From the NCBI GenBank assembly GCA_037954665.1, contig JBBMOL010000578.1:80422-144421 (forward strand): DNA of 64,000 nucleotides, read 5' to 3'. The DNA comes from Laguncularia racemosa. Lineage: Eukaryota; Streptophyta; Magnoliopsida; Myrtales; Combretaceae. This document shows, piece by piece, positions 1-10,457 of this stretch. Each line of letters starts with the position of its first letter. Within the stretch, counting starts at the first letter, position 1. The translations under genes were made by a program, and so were the position numbers. The notes below the pieces were generated by a model, which saw only the letters and a program-made list of their open reading frames with translations, searched no databases and had not been told where the DNA came from.

Positions 1-14
1 TAAATAGTGCAATG

Positions 15-918
15 TGATGTGCCTAAAAGGGGAATCCAAGCACAATCAAATTGAAGGGAGAAATGGCTATGAAGTATCACGCCACAAGAAGGGAAATACC
101 TCAATATTCCAAATGAAATTCCGAAATTGTGATGAATTACAATATATCAAATGACGATTGCTAGAAGGGAAAACGAAATGGTATTCAAATTCAATTCAAA
201 GGTGCTTTCAAATTTTCGAAATTAGAACCCTAATTCATAAGAACAAAAGTACATAAAATAAACTAAATCCTCACCAGATATGACTCACTAGTTTGGAATT
301 AGGATCAACTTGTAATTTGTTGATATAACACACACAACAAATCCAAGTCAACTCGCCACAATTTCACTAAGGAAATTGATAAGAGCAAATGCTGAAAGAG
401 TCACTCTTCTCTCACGGCAAAGGGGTGTATTTTCTCAAATGTTCAAAAAGCTCCTCAAAAACCCTAATTTGCAAGTATTTATACTTGCACCCTTTAGGGT
501 TAGAATGGCTAAAAAAATCACAACTATGCCACTATAGGGTGGCCGGTCCTAAAGGTAAAATACAACCAAATAAAATGTCCCATAAAGCTTACAAAATAAA
601 TGGTTCAAACATAAATTACAAGTAAAGAAAATAATCTTCGGCAGGCTAGCTTCATGATGGAATCTGTCGGTTCAACTCATCGCCGGTTCAGGTCGGTCCA
701 TAAATAACCCACAAGCTGAGTCTTAGTGAGTTTATCCATCGCCTTGTGAAACCAAATAAGCATACCTGTTGGAATATACAATTCATGAATAAGATAAAAG
801 AGGTTAGATAATAATTTATTCCGAGGTTGATCTGCTTGAAATGGGCCCTCATTGCCAAGATTTGAATCCTTCAATTTTTGTCCTAATGATAGGTCTTGTC
901 GGATTTTGATTCCCATCA
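15..918 (-). repeat. Solo LTR, Gypsy family 1 (subfamily 1b)
   Basis: The segment begins TGATGTGCC and ends CCCATCA, so the termini form the inverted repeat TGATG/CATCA. It is flanked by the same 5 bp, CAATG, at 10-14 and 919-923. No internal domain or primer site follows, so it is a solo LTR left by LTR-LTR recombination. It has the same length (904 bp) as the left LTR at 43481-44384 and is closely similar to it. On the minus strand a TATA box (TATAAATA) lies in the palindrome at 471-488. Short open frames inside it are LTR sequence and not genes. Confidence 0.92.
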
Positions 919-923
919 CAATG

Positions 924-1589
924 GAATTCATATTGAACAACAAGAATAAATTAATAAATGGCATAAAAGAAAATAAAGTAATTGAAACAATAGCTATAAT
1001 CTTCAAGAACTTCAGCAAAATAACTTTCTTTCTTCAAACTAAAATTTGTAATAACATGAAATGTAAAGGAATTAAAGAAAAACATAAAATCCTACAGTTC
1101 GTAAGGGAATTCTAATGATTTCAAAGAAAGACAAAGGATGCTAAACAAAGAATCAAAACAAAAGGATTCTTAAAACAAAAGGGGATTCTAAACAAAAAAG
1201 GATGCTCTCAAGGTTCACACAAGGGGCCTATTTATAGATCCAAAGAGGAGGGGGATAAGGTTGATCTGATGAGGATTTGAGTAAGCAAATTAAATAAGAT
1301 ACGATTTTGGAGAGATTTTCGCAATGGATATCCGGGGAGTAATGAAGCCGGTTCAAGGCCGGCTCAAGGCCGGCCCCAAGGCCGGTGGCCTTTATTGCTA
1401 TCCTCTGCTGGCTTCTTCAATTTTGTGAAAATCTCCTCCAATTAAATTGTAATTTACTTTTTGGGGGCCTCAAAACCTGTATTTTCACAATAAACACCAT
1501 TAAGTATCATTTCTTTATATTTTCTTATAATATTGAAATAAATTTAATATAAGTCCAAAAGAAAATATAAGTATAATGTGATCTTATCA
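924..1589 (-). repeat. Unassigned LTR-like sequence that hosts the solo LTR
   Basis: This stretch (plus bases 1-9) is what the solo LTR inserted into. It has no reading frame I recognise. On the minus strand it has a TATA-like CTATAAATAG near 1229-1238, with a GGCCGG array upstream at 1347-1390. That is the layout of a U3 promoter, so it may be an LTR of another family. It abuts family-1 coding sequence at about 1590. Its left boundary lies outside the window. Confidence 0.35.
1347..1390. repeat. Short GGCCGG palindrome array
   Basis: Four GGCCGG or GCCGGC cores are spaced about 11 bp apart with CAA linkers (AAGGCCGGCTCAAGGCCGG). The array is CpG-rich inside AT-rich DNA and lies about 110-160 bp upstream of a minus-strand TATA-like box. 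Confidence 0.7.
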
Positions 1590-2059
1590 CCCCATTTCCA
1601 GGATGTATCTCATCTGCAACATAAATAAGGACTCATTATCAACTGATGTCTCCCCTACCTCAATCCATTCCATTGATTTTGTTTCCTCTTTTCTTAACTC
1701 ATCTGTATGGTGCTGATCCTCATAGCCCCCTAATGGTTGGCCTAACTGCTCACTACCCTCTGAAACCTCTGAAGGTGAACATAATTGTCTCTGAATAGTC
1801 TGGCTCTCTGGTGGTTTACTCGTCTGACTATGATCATCAGGATCCTTTGAAGGTTGGCACATCGGTGTTTGACAAATTTTATGCTCTAAAGGTTGGCTCG
1901 TGTCACTAGAGCCCTCAAGAACCTTTGAAGGTTGGCATACCTGCGTCTATACAGTTTGGCCCTCTGAAGGTTTGATCATGTGGCTATGATCCTCAAGAGT
2001 CTGTGATGGTTGTTTTATCTATCTTTGCATCTTCTGGACCTCTGATGGTGACATAGGGT
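1590..2059 (-). pseudogene. Family-1 polyprotein C-terminus with 26-aa PSE repeats
   Basis: On the minus strand, just after the protease, the frame carries tandem 26-residue units beginning (Q/S)PS and ending in Cys, at about 2012-1935, 1934-1857 and 1856-1779. A partial unit follows and then the tail ESLFMLQMRYILEM. The same tail (ESLFLLQERYILEM) occurs in the intact 294-residue frame of element R1 near 44540. A stop codon lies in the first unit. RT and integrase would normally follow a Gypsy protease, so this linker takes their place. Its function is unknown to me. Confidence 0.7.
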
Positions 2060-2520
2060 TCAATACTATACGTTTACCATCCTTTTTGAACATATAAGTA
2101 TTTCTATACCCATCATGTAATACCATCCTGTCATACAACCATGGTCTACCAAGTAATATATGGGATGTACAAATAGGAAGAATATCACATTCAAGCTCAT
2201 CACAGTACTTGTCCCTATACCGAAGGGTACCTTAGCCCTTCCGGTCACACAAAGACTATCCTAATCATTTAACCAATGTAATGTATAGGGTTCAAGATGT
2301 AGGATGGTTTCAAGTTTCAAACTTAGATACTAATGATGCAGCTACAACATTAGTACAACTAGCACCATCAATAATGATTACACATAAGTTTCCTTGTACC
2401 CTACAAGAAATATGGAACAAGTTTTCTCTTTGTCCCTCATTAATGGTTGGAAAAGAAGTCATGTCCCGATGCAATACGTTAGTAGACAAATACAACTCAC
2501 TTGACATTTTTGCTTATTAA
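2060..2520 (-). pseudogene. Family-1 aspartic protease remnant
   Basis: The minus-strand translation shows RENLFHISCRVQGN, then IIIDGASCTNVV and, in another frame, LLGRPWLYDRMVLHDG. This is the layout of plant Gypsy retropepsin-like proteases with the active-site Asp in an IID(G/S)GS motif. Here the second motif residue is Ala (DGA). In-frame stops and at least one frameshift separate the two halves, so it is not functional. Upstream it joins the leader directly with no gag, as in element D near 11400, which suggests a shared ancestral deletion. Confidence 0.8.
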
Positions 2521-4096
2521 CTTCAACAACCACAATACACTTCACCACACCATAGCAACACACCCTCACACACCCGCGGTGCTCACACTCAACCAATACA
2601 AGAAATGTTTATTGGTACTTCAAGTAAAGTTAAATAAATGAAGTGCACACAATTATTTCTAAGTAGTTAAGAATTAAATTCAACCACAAGTGTTAAGTAA
2701 TGAGTTCAATTACTTTCACACTTTAATTGTTTTGTTTGAATTCAAATTCCACTACTCAACTTTCCTTTCTTGCTTTGGTTTCACACTAATTAACTTGACA
2801 ATGGGTAGCACTTAAACACAAGCACAAAAACACAACTCACCGCCACACAACTCCCCTTTTAGCTCACAGATCCACAATTACTCATCCACAACAACAAGTA
2901 TCTATATAAACACACATAAAAACCAACGCCAATTACACACACCCTTCACTAAATGTATTAAAACACAAACTCCACACACACACCTCTTCAAATCACGGTA
3001 CACTTCCCCACTTCTACACAAAAAATCAAACCAAACTTCAAAGTAAAAGGCAGCTCAACTTTAAATTCAAAATGAGCTCAACAGTGCAAGATTTCACAAA
3101 AGGTAAGAAGTTATTTCAAATTCAAATGACACATAATTAACTATGACTTAATGTGTGTTTTGAAATTTCAAATTTACTTCTTAATGTACACTTCAATTTG
3201 ATTTCAAATTTGAAAAATGACAATTGTGATTCCTCAAATTTCCGAAAATGCACACACTACACAATTCCACTTCATAATTGTAACACTACTCTTCCCCTTC
3301 ATGGTTTGCTATCTATGCACTACACTCTCACACTTTAGCCTCAATGTACAGCACCTTACTCCACATAACTTCCACAAATTCACAAATGGAAATTCCCTCA
3401 CTCAACATACAACACAATGCCAACAATTCAATACTCCTTTTTACACCACAATTCATTTCACATACAACCACGGTGCAACAACCTCCACTAATTTTATTTT
3501 TTTTGTAAGCACAACTCTTTCATACAATACTTCAAATTATACACTTCCTTGCCACTATGAAACACCAAAGCAAACCGAAACTTATACAAGGCAACAACAA
3601 TTCAAATTTGAAAATCAAACTACTTCACTAATTGCAAACCCTTCCATAATTGGTAAGAAGTAATTTCAAATTCAAACAACCACACATTAACTTCTTCAAC
3701 TTAATGTTTTTTTTGAAAATCAATAATTTCCAAATCTTCTACACAACTCAAATTTGGAAATTGCTCAATTGTACCCACTATTTCCGAAAAAAAAACAAGT
3801 AAAGTTCACACTTCTTCTTTCTACACAAATGGAGATATTTCACACTTCCGAATTTACATTCAAAAGCACTAGCTTTCCTCTTCCTTCATGGTGAAGCCCA
3901 CAACATAGAAGCTTCAACAAGTATTCAAAATCACTCCAACATGCAGCAAATTCAACTTCTACTGAAGATAATTCACTTCACTTCAATAACTACAACAACA
4001 ATTTAAATTTACCCCCAATTTTTGAATTGAAGATGTAAGAACATGAACCCTAAATTTCCAAAATTCAAATCACATAATCCCTTCTCACAACCACAA
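2521..4096 (-). other. Family-1 untranslated leader with repeated modules
   Basis: About 1.6 kb of AT-rich, CA-rich sequence lies between primer site and first coding frame. Modules containing GGTAAGAAGT followed by TTTCAAATTCAAA recur near 3103 and 3651. The same module is in the R1 leader (45399, 45692) and, inverted, in plus-strand copies near 27640 and 33285. Open frames here are short and low-complexity, so I regard the segment as non-coding. Confidence 0.65.
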
Positions 4097-4108
4097 GCTT
4101 TGATACCA
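4097..4108 (-). other. Primer binding site, tRNA-Met type
   Basis: Read on the minus strand this is TGGTATCAAAGC, five bases after the 5' LTR end. It resembles the initiator tRNA-Met complement TGGTATCAGAGC with one mismatch (A for G). It fixes the element orientation as minus. Confidence 0.8.
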
Positions 4109-4113
4109 AAAGA

Positions 4114-5183
4114 TGATGTGCCAAAACCAAGTTCAAGCACAATCAAATGACTCAAGAAAACTAAATCACAATTCAATCACAAAACCAGTACAATGTGGAT
4201 GAACAATTCACGTGAAATCCTTTGAAATTTGATGGAAAAATGAAGATTAAATGATGTAATTTTCAATCCTTACTTATAATCTTCACCAAATAACAACAAA
4301 GAGTGATTAGAAACCACGTGAAATAAGAACAAGGTTGAGCATCAAAACCATGAATTCCACTCCCCCTTCTATTCCAATGCGCGCCAAAACCAAATGATAT
4401 ATAAAATTTCAAGTACTAAAAGAACAATCAATCTTAACAAGACAATTGTTCATAATTACACTCACACTAATTCCAAGAAAAAATTCAAATCCACCCTAGA
4501 TATGATTTCACTAGAGAAGAAATAAAAAACAACAAAGATGAAATCGATATGACTCACAATTCCCCTTTTATCGCCCACTCGCCCAAAAACCAAATTTCCA
4601 ATTCTTGGGTTAAAATTTTATAAAGGTTTTAACTAAGGATGAACCCTAATTCCACACGTGAAGTGCAAAAGGTTTAATCTGCAAAATAGGGCCCTCCTCA
4701 AACCCTACATAAGCAAGTATTTATACTTGTTTCCTTTTTAAAGGTTAGAAAATGCAAAAAAATTACAACTATGCCATTTTTTAAGGTCCGGGGGTCCAAA
4801 AGACAATTAAAATTAAAAATAAAAGTTTCAAAAAAATGATTCAACAAAAATATCCATGCAAATAAAAATATATAAAAAAAACTGGTCTTCAAGATGCCGG
4901 TCTTCTATAGGTTTCCATTGGCCTAGCTCATCGCCAGTTTAGGTCGGTTCATAAAACCCATAACCTGGTCTGAGTGATTTTGGGCCCAAATCGCCCTATA
5001 AAATAGATAAGTATGCCTGTTGGAAAACAAAATTTACAAAATGATAAAAAAGGGGGTTAATTTATAAAAAATTCCGAGGTCGATTTGCTCAAAATGTCCC
5101 CTCATCCCCAAAAATTTTCAAAAACCTTTATTTTCTTACCCAAATGATAGGTCTTTGGGATTTTGGGTTTTCCTACCCAGTCA
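4114..5183 (-). repeat. 5' LTR of N1 (subfamily 1c)
   Basis: It starts TGATGTGCC next to the primer site and ends CCCAGTCA, a degenerate CATCA. It matches the right LTR of R1 (46334-47374) through the CACGTGAA region and the TATA palindrome at 4713-4729. The 3' half (4750-5183) has many lengthened homopolymer runs compared with R1. Confidence 0.8.
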
Positions 5184-5600
5184 AACAAAATTTTTAGACA
5201 TAGGAAATAAAAGATGGAATATTGAAGATATTATGATTGGGGAGAAAATCAAGATTTAAAACGTTGCTTACAAATCTAAAAAAAAAAGGGTTGAAAAAAA
5301 AGAGAAGAAAAGAGATAAAAAAGAGAAAGTAAAATTTAGTTTTTAAAACCCAAAAGACAAAGTTTATTCATTTTTTTTGTATTTGGGCAAAATTTTGTAG
5401 AGGATCACAAAATTTTTATATCCTCATTTGGGTAGAAAACTACGGGTTTTAAAATTTTTTTTGTTTTTTTTTGCTCTATATTTTTTTTTGAGATAGCTTA
5501 AATGTGTGAACCCAAAATAGACAAAATGACTTTAAGCTATATTAGAGAGAGTTCTTTAAAAGCGGCCCATTGTTGTAAAGTTAAAATTATTTATTTATTT
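5184..5600. other. AT-rich stretch without recognisable gene
   Basis: This A/T-rich sequence with long homopolymer runs lies between the N1 LTR and the first recognisable Copia gag residues. I see no motif. It may be the Copia leader or LTR, too decayed to identify. Confidence 0.4.
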
Positions 5601-5640
5601 ATTTTTTTTTTTTTGCCTAGGGAATGAATTGGTAAAGTCA

Positions 5641-6131
5641 ATTGAGAATTTTATGAGTAAAGGTTTGGGGAAAAGTAGTTCAAAATGTTCCAAGGATTTT
5701 GCATAAAGCTTAGAATCTTAAGAAAATAGTTATTGACGAAGTATGTGACTTGACTAAACTTAGTTAACTTAGGAGTAAGTTAATGGCTTATGAAGTGAAT
5801 GTACTCAAGCCAGAAAGTAGTGAAAACAAGAATAAGACAATCGCAAAAGAGGTAGAGGAAGATTCCAATAACGAATCATCTAGTGAAGATGAAAAAGTTA
5901 CAATGCTTACTTGAAGATAGGAAGAAAGGTGAGAAATCTATCATTTATAAGAAATCTAACAAAAGTAATGTAGGTAAAAGTAGTAGAGAAATTGAAGAAA
6001 AGAAAAATGAAAAGGACTTCTTATGTTATGAATGTAAGAAACTTAGACACATCAAGTATGGATGTCTAGTTCTTGTAAAAAGGATGGAAAAAGATAAGAA
6101 GACGAAGAAACAGTCACTTATGACTTCTTAG
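5641..6131 (+). pseudogene. Copia gag with CCHC knuckle
   Basis: The frame reads LMAYEVNVLKPESSENK, an acidic NNESSSEDE run, then CYECKKLRHIKYGC, which fits the CX2CX4HX4C zinc-knuckle spacing. This is typical of plant Copia nucleocapsid. Upstream residues resemble the gag domain (LTKLSLEELIGSL-like), broken by stops. It lies upstream of a second knuckle and the pol domains in the same strand. Confidence 0.75.
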
Positions 6132-6617
6132 AGTGCTCTTGATGAGTAAAACAATGAAGTAGAAGAATAAGAAAGAGAAGATAAGGAAGCTAATCTCTGT
6201 TGATGGCAAACTTTAAGGTAAATTCTAATTTAGATTCAAAATCTATATATGAAGATATATATGTTGAAATGTTGGAAGCCTTATCAAAATCTAAAGCTAA
6301 AATGTCAAAAATTGGAAAATGAAAATTTTAAAAGATGAAAAGCAAATGTTATTAGAAAAAAGTAAACAATATGAGAATTTAAAATGAAATATTGCATGAT
6401 GATAGAGAAACCTTTGTAAATGAGATTCTTGTTCTTGATGAAGAAATAAAAGTATAAAAATATATGTTGAAGATCCATCATAATCATTAAAAGCTACATC
6501 AAAAAATTTGATGAAAATGAGAAGAAACTGCAAATGTTAATATCTATTCAATGAATTGATTCATCGAAACTTGGCTTAGGATATGAGAAATGAGAATGTT
6601 CAAACATAGTCAACAAA

Positions 6618-7100
6618 ATGGTATTTGTTAAGGTTAAAGAAGTAGCACAAATAAATCTCAACATAAGCATAAAACTTGATAAAGGAAAAGATGTCATGGT
6701 AGAAAAGTATAATAAAAACAATAATGGATATAGAAGACGATATAATTCCAAAATAATAGGAGATATAAAGTATGCAAGAATATGGAATAGGTATAAGTAT
6801 TCTACACCCTATGCATGTTACTTTTGTAATAAGGTTGGTCATATTGAAAAATATTGTTTTCACAAAAGGAACTTGGTCACTGATCATCAAATTAACAGAA
6901 GTAAGAATATAAGTTTGATCTTCAAAAGGTATAAGCTAGTCTAGGTTCCTAAGAAAATATAATGTTTATAGGTGGATTTAGGAACTCAAAGCAAAATTTA
7001 AAGGAATATGGTAGCTAGATAGTAGATGCTCACAATATTACAGGAGACGCTTTATTGATCATAGCTTTGACAATATAGGACAAAAGAATATGTAACATTC
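6618..7100 (+). pseudogene. Copia second zinc knuckle and protease remnant
   Basis: CYFCNKVGHIEKYC (6811-6852) is a second CX2CX4HX4C knuckle. About 160 bp on, W.LDSRCSQYY resembles the Copia protease active site W(Y/I)LDSGCS with Gly changed to Arg and a stop inside. Both are in decayed frames. They precede the GAG-pre-integrase segment, as expected for Copia order. Confidence 0.65.
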
Positions 7101-7417
7101 ACTAAAGGAAAGATTATCATATATGGTACAATAGGTCTAACTTCTCATACTATCGAGAGTGTTTATTTAGTAAAAGGACAATCTACTTTGTTAAGTATAA
7201 GTTAGTTGTTTGATAAAAGTTTTAAAATAATCTTTAAAAGAAAATAAATGCAGAGCTTTTGATAAAAGTGAAATAATAAAACTCTTTGAATGATTTAGGA
7301 AAGGAAACATTTATAAAATTAAACCTTTAGAAGTTGAGATAGAAAACTGTTTCTTAACAATAAAAGATAATGTTCACCTATGGTATCAGAAATTAGGACA
7401 CACTAATTTTAATCAAC

Positions 7418-8160
7418 ATGAAAAGTGAAAACAAAAATGATTTAGTAAAAGGTTTGCCTATGATGCATATGAAGGAAGATATTCACCACTCTTCTTATTC
7501 TAACTATAAAATGGTTTCAATTTCTCATAAAAGTAAAAAATATGATTTCAACATAGAGACCATTGAAAATTCTTCATATGAATATATTTGGTTCCACTCA
7601 AGCACTCAATCTAGGGGGAAGCAAATATTTCCTTATTATAGTGGATGATTTTACAAGGTATACATAAATTTTGTTTTTACATCACTTATGTGATGCATTC
7701 AAATCTTTTGAAAGCTTTGCAAAAAGAGTTTAAACCGAAAAAGAAGCTTAACCTAACAACTAATTATGGAAGAGAATTTGAAAATCATGAGTTTATAACT
7801 TTTTGTGAAGAGAATGACATTACTCATAATTTTTTCAAACCATATACTTAGTAAATTGGAGTTGTTGAATGAAAAAATAGAACCATTCTAGAAATGACTT
7901 GTACTTTGTTAAATTCTAATAGTATAGTAAACTATTTTTAGGTAGAAACCACCTCAATAGTTTGTTATATCATTAACAGAGTTTGTATATGGCCTTTTAC
8001 AAATAAAACATGTTATGAGCTCTTCAAAGGAAGGAAGCCTATGGTTTTTTTATTTTCATATTTTCAAAAGAAAATGTTCTTTTTTTTTCAAAGAAATTGT
8101 TTTGATCTTGAAAATTTTGAGTATAGAGTTGATGAAGTAATCTTTTTTTTTGTTATTTTT
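7418..8160 (+). pseudogene. Copia GAG-pre-integrase and integrase core
   Basis: SENKNDLVKGLP resembles the pre-integrase motif, and the frame from 7645 reads LTTNYGREFENHEFIT followed by FCEENDITHNFFKPYT. This matches the Copia core segment with the second catalytic Asp region (normally SDHGGEFEN, here TNYGREFEN, so the Asp is lost) and the E..GI.HNFSAP.TPQQNG stretch. Downstream VVE.KNRTILEM follows a stop. It is not functional. Confidence 0.78.
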
Positions 8161-8679
8161 TAAATAGTAAAGCTTACAGAATATATGATAAATCAACAAA
8201 AGTTGTGGAAGAATTTATTAATGTAAAGTTTGTAGATGAAATTGACAATAATGATGATTCAAATGATAAAGCTCCACCAATTTTTAATCAAGAGAGATTA
8301 TTTAAAAATTCAGTGAGTGAATGATTAGAATTGAGTTCAAATTCTAAGGCTAAAGGGTTATTAGAATCCATGATGTAATCAATAGAATCGATTAATGTAG
8401 GTTCATTAAAGTGTAGAATAAAAGGAACTACTAAAATGCCTTTTGGAAGCTAAGAAACTTGTGAAAATTATTCAATAAGTTAGATATATTGATCATCTCA
8501 TCCACTTGAGTTAGTTATTGGTAATGTTGACATTAGCATTATAACAAGATCCAACTGAAAGAAAATTGAAAATCATTTTGCTTTAATTTATGGAATAAAA
8601 CCTAGTTCTGTGGAGGAACTCTTTAAAGATAGTAATTGAATCGATACAATGTAAGAGGAAATTGATCAATTTGAAGGAA

Positions 8680-9138
8680 AAAAGTTTGTGGAGTTTGGTT
8701 TCAAGACCAAAAGATAAATCTATAATAGAAACGAAATGGGTATTTAAAAAATAAGTTAGATGAAGATGGAAAAATAGTTAGAAATAAGGCTAAATTAGTT
8801 GCTTAAGTTATTCACAAGAAGTATTAAACTATGATAAAGCATATGCATTTGTTGCTAGATTAGAAACTATAAGGTTCTTGCTTGCATATGCTTGTTGTAA
8901 AAATTTTAAGCTTTTCAAGATAGACGTTAAAAGTGCTTTTTTGACCGGCTATATTAAAGAAGAAGCATATGTTGAATACCCCTTAGTTTTGAAGATCTTA
9001 TAAAAGAAGATTATGTGTTTAAGTTAAAGAAAGTTTTATATGGTCTTAAATAGGCACCTAGAGGTTGGTATGAGAAATTAAGTGATTTTTTAAATAAAAA
9101 TGGTTTTCTAGAGGAAAAGTAGATATTATATGCTTAGG
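8680..9138 (+). pseudogene. Copia reverse transcriptase fragment
   Basis: Shifting frames give RPKDKSIIETKWVFK, RNKAKLVA.GYSQE, ETIRFLLAYACC and FKLFKIDVKSAFLTGYI, all hallmark Copia RT segments. They end with VLYGLK.APRGWYEKL. The YVDD block and RNase H are absent because the sequence changes to an LTR remnant at about 9139. Confidence 0.85.
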
Positions 9139-9535
9139 AGGATAATCACTAGGTAATATACACTAAATGGAACATGAACCAATGGTGGTCTTTCTAAGCA
9201 TGGGTTTAGCACATGTGTTTCATCCACAAAGGATATGATATACCAAAGGAGTGAAAACACATCCATATCTTACTTGATTTTTCTTACATGCAAGATGTGG
9301 GGTTCACTTACCACAATTCTTGCTAAAGGGATTGATGAGAGTGAGGGAATATTTGAGAGATAAAGTACTTACAAATATGGTAAAAAGAATATGCATTTTA
9401 TATAAAGTACTAATTATTTATATAATGTTTTTGGGGTTTCCAATTGTTAAAAAGTATCCTTGTGAAATTTTCTGTAGCCTCAGGCCCCTCTTTTAGGGGT
9501 CCTATAGATTTTTGGGTTAAAATTTCCCTTCATCA
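9139..9535 (-). repeat. 3' LTR remnant of family-1 host H1
   Basis: The segment ends CCCTTCATCA, like family-1 LTR ends. It is followed by a polypurine-type stretch and then, past the inserted element D, by integrase sequence. It resembles the LTR end at 57664-58006 (TTCCAATTGTT.AAAAGTATCCT). The left boundary with Copia is approximate. Confidence 0.5.
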
Positions 9536-9570
9536 TTGGGGCCTATAGAAGATTTGCCCTAAAATTTGAA
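9536..9570 (-). other. Polypurine-tract region of H1
   Basis: Read on the minus strand these 35 bp precede the 3' LTR. They match the equivalent segment of H2 (AAGATTTGCCCT.AAAT on +, near 20445). They link the LTR remnant to the integrase of H1 across element D. Confidence 0.55.
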
Positions 9571-9575
9571 GGTCT

Positions 9576-10457
9576 TGAGTGCCTAGAATTTCCAAAGTAC
9601 AAGAACACCAAGACAATGGGAAAAACCTAAACCAATCCTACAAAGAGGGCGATCAACAACAAGCACTTGAACCCTATAAGTCGAAATTTGACTAGGATCA
9701 ATATAAATTTGTAAAGTATTTTAAGGAAAACAATAAAATAACCAAAATTCCATTTAAAATTTGGAATTTGGGAAATCAAATATAAAAATTTGGGAAACCC
9801 TTTAATTCATTGAAAATGAACAAAGTATCAAAACCCAAATTACAACTAATATGACACACTAAAAAAATTGGAAGCAACTTGAAAAGGTTTGGGATATAAC
9901 TCATAATACTCCTCAAGAAAAACTTGCTACAATTTCAATTAAAAATTGATAAGATTTTTGGGTTTGCAAAAAAGGCCTCCCCTCATGGCAAAAATAATGT
10001 TTTTTTTCCTCAATTCAAAAAGCCCCCCCTTCTAACCTTACTTAGTAAGTATTTACTTCTCTAATTAGGGCAAAAGAAAAAAAAAACAAAATTACAAGTA
10101 AAACCTACAATGACTGGTTTTTGGCAACAAAGGAAAATTTAAAACAAATAAGCCCTCAAAATGGCCAGTTTTTCACTTCCATAGAGTAATTGTTGGATCG
10201 GTACTTTTTTGTTTTAAATGTAGGTCCATAAATAACCAAAAAACAGAGCTTTAGCAAATTTTAACTACCGTCCTATAAAAGCCGCGAATATACCTATTGG
10301 AATGCGCAACAAATATAAAATAAAAAAAAAGATACTAAAAAAAATATTTTTCAGGGTTTGATTTTTCAAAGAGGACCCTCATCACCCAAATTTTTAACCC
10401 TTTAGTTTTGGGGCCTTTGGGGGGGGATGGGTCCTATAGGAAATATGATTCCTATCA
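9576..10457 (-). repeat. 3' LTR of element D (subfamily 1a)
   Basis: It begins TGAGTGCCTAG and ends GATTCCTATCA. Its partner at 17674-18546 shares the full layout. This copy has many runs lengthened (for example AAATTTG where the partner has CAATTG), so it may be poorly resolved sequence as well as divergence. Confidence 0.85.

Larger units (their letters stand above)
1590..5183 (-). mobile_element. Gypsy family-1 element N1, 3' end replaced
   Basis: This is a minus-strand element. It has a 5' LTR at 4114-5183, a tRNA-Met type primer site, a long untranslated leader, a protease remnant and a repeat-rich linker. The gag is absent: the protease start is followed directly by leader sequence. 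RT, RNase H and integrase are absent. The 3' LTR expected left of 1590 is missing and an unrelated LTR-like sequence sits there. It appears to be a non-autonomous gag-less derivative, broken further at its 3' end. Confidence 0.75.
5601..9138 (+). mobile_element. Degenerate Ty1/Copia element, gag through RT
   Basis: On the plus strand, decayed gag, zinc knuckles, protease, GAG-pre-integrase, integrase core and reverse transcriptase motifs occur in Copia order, with integrase before RT (in Gypsy it comes after). Stops and frameshifts are frequent. The sequence stops inside RT after GLK.APRGWYEKLSDFL, and RNase H and both LTRs are missing. It is the oldest-looking element here. A SIRE/Maximus-like lineage is possible from the gag style but unproven. 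Confidence 0.85.

Noticed and set aside
852..1115. Frame crossing the right end of the solo LTR
   Set aside because: It spans an LTR-TSD-flank junction, so it cannot be an ancestral coding unit.
3217..3663. 148-codon Thr/His/Asn-rich frame
   Set aside because: Low-complexity translation of the CA-rich leader. It lies on the strand opposite to the element and has no homologous frame in the other leaders.
4097..4108. GCTTTGATACCA/GCTCTGATACCA as tRNA gene fragments
   Set aside because: Only about 12 bp match the tRNA-Met 3' end, always a few bases from an LTR border, which fits primer binding sites. No tRNA cloverleaf was found anywhere.
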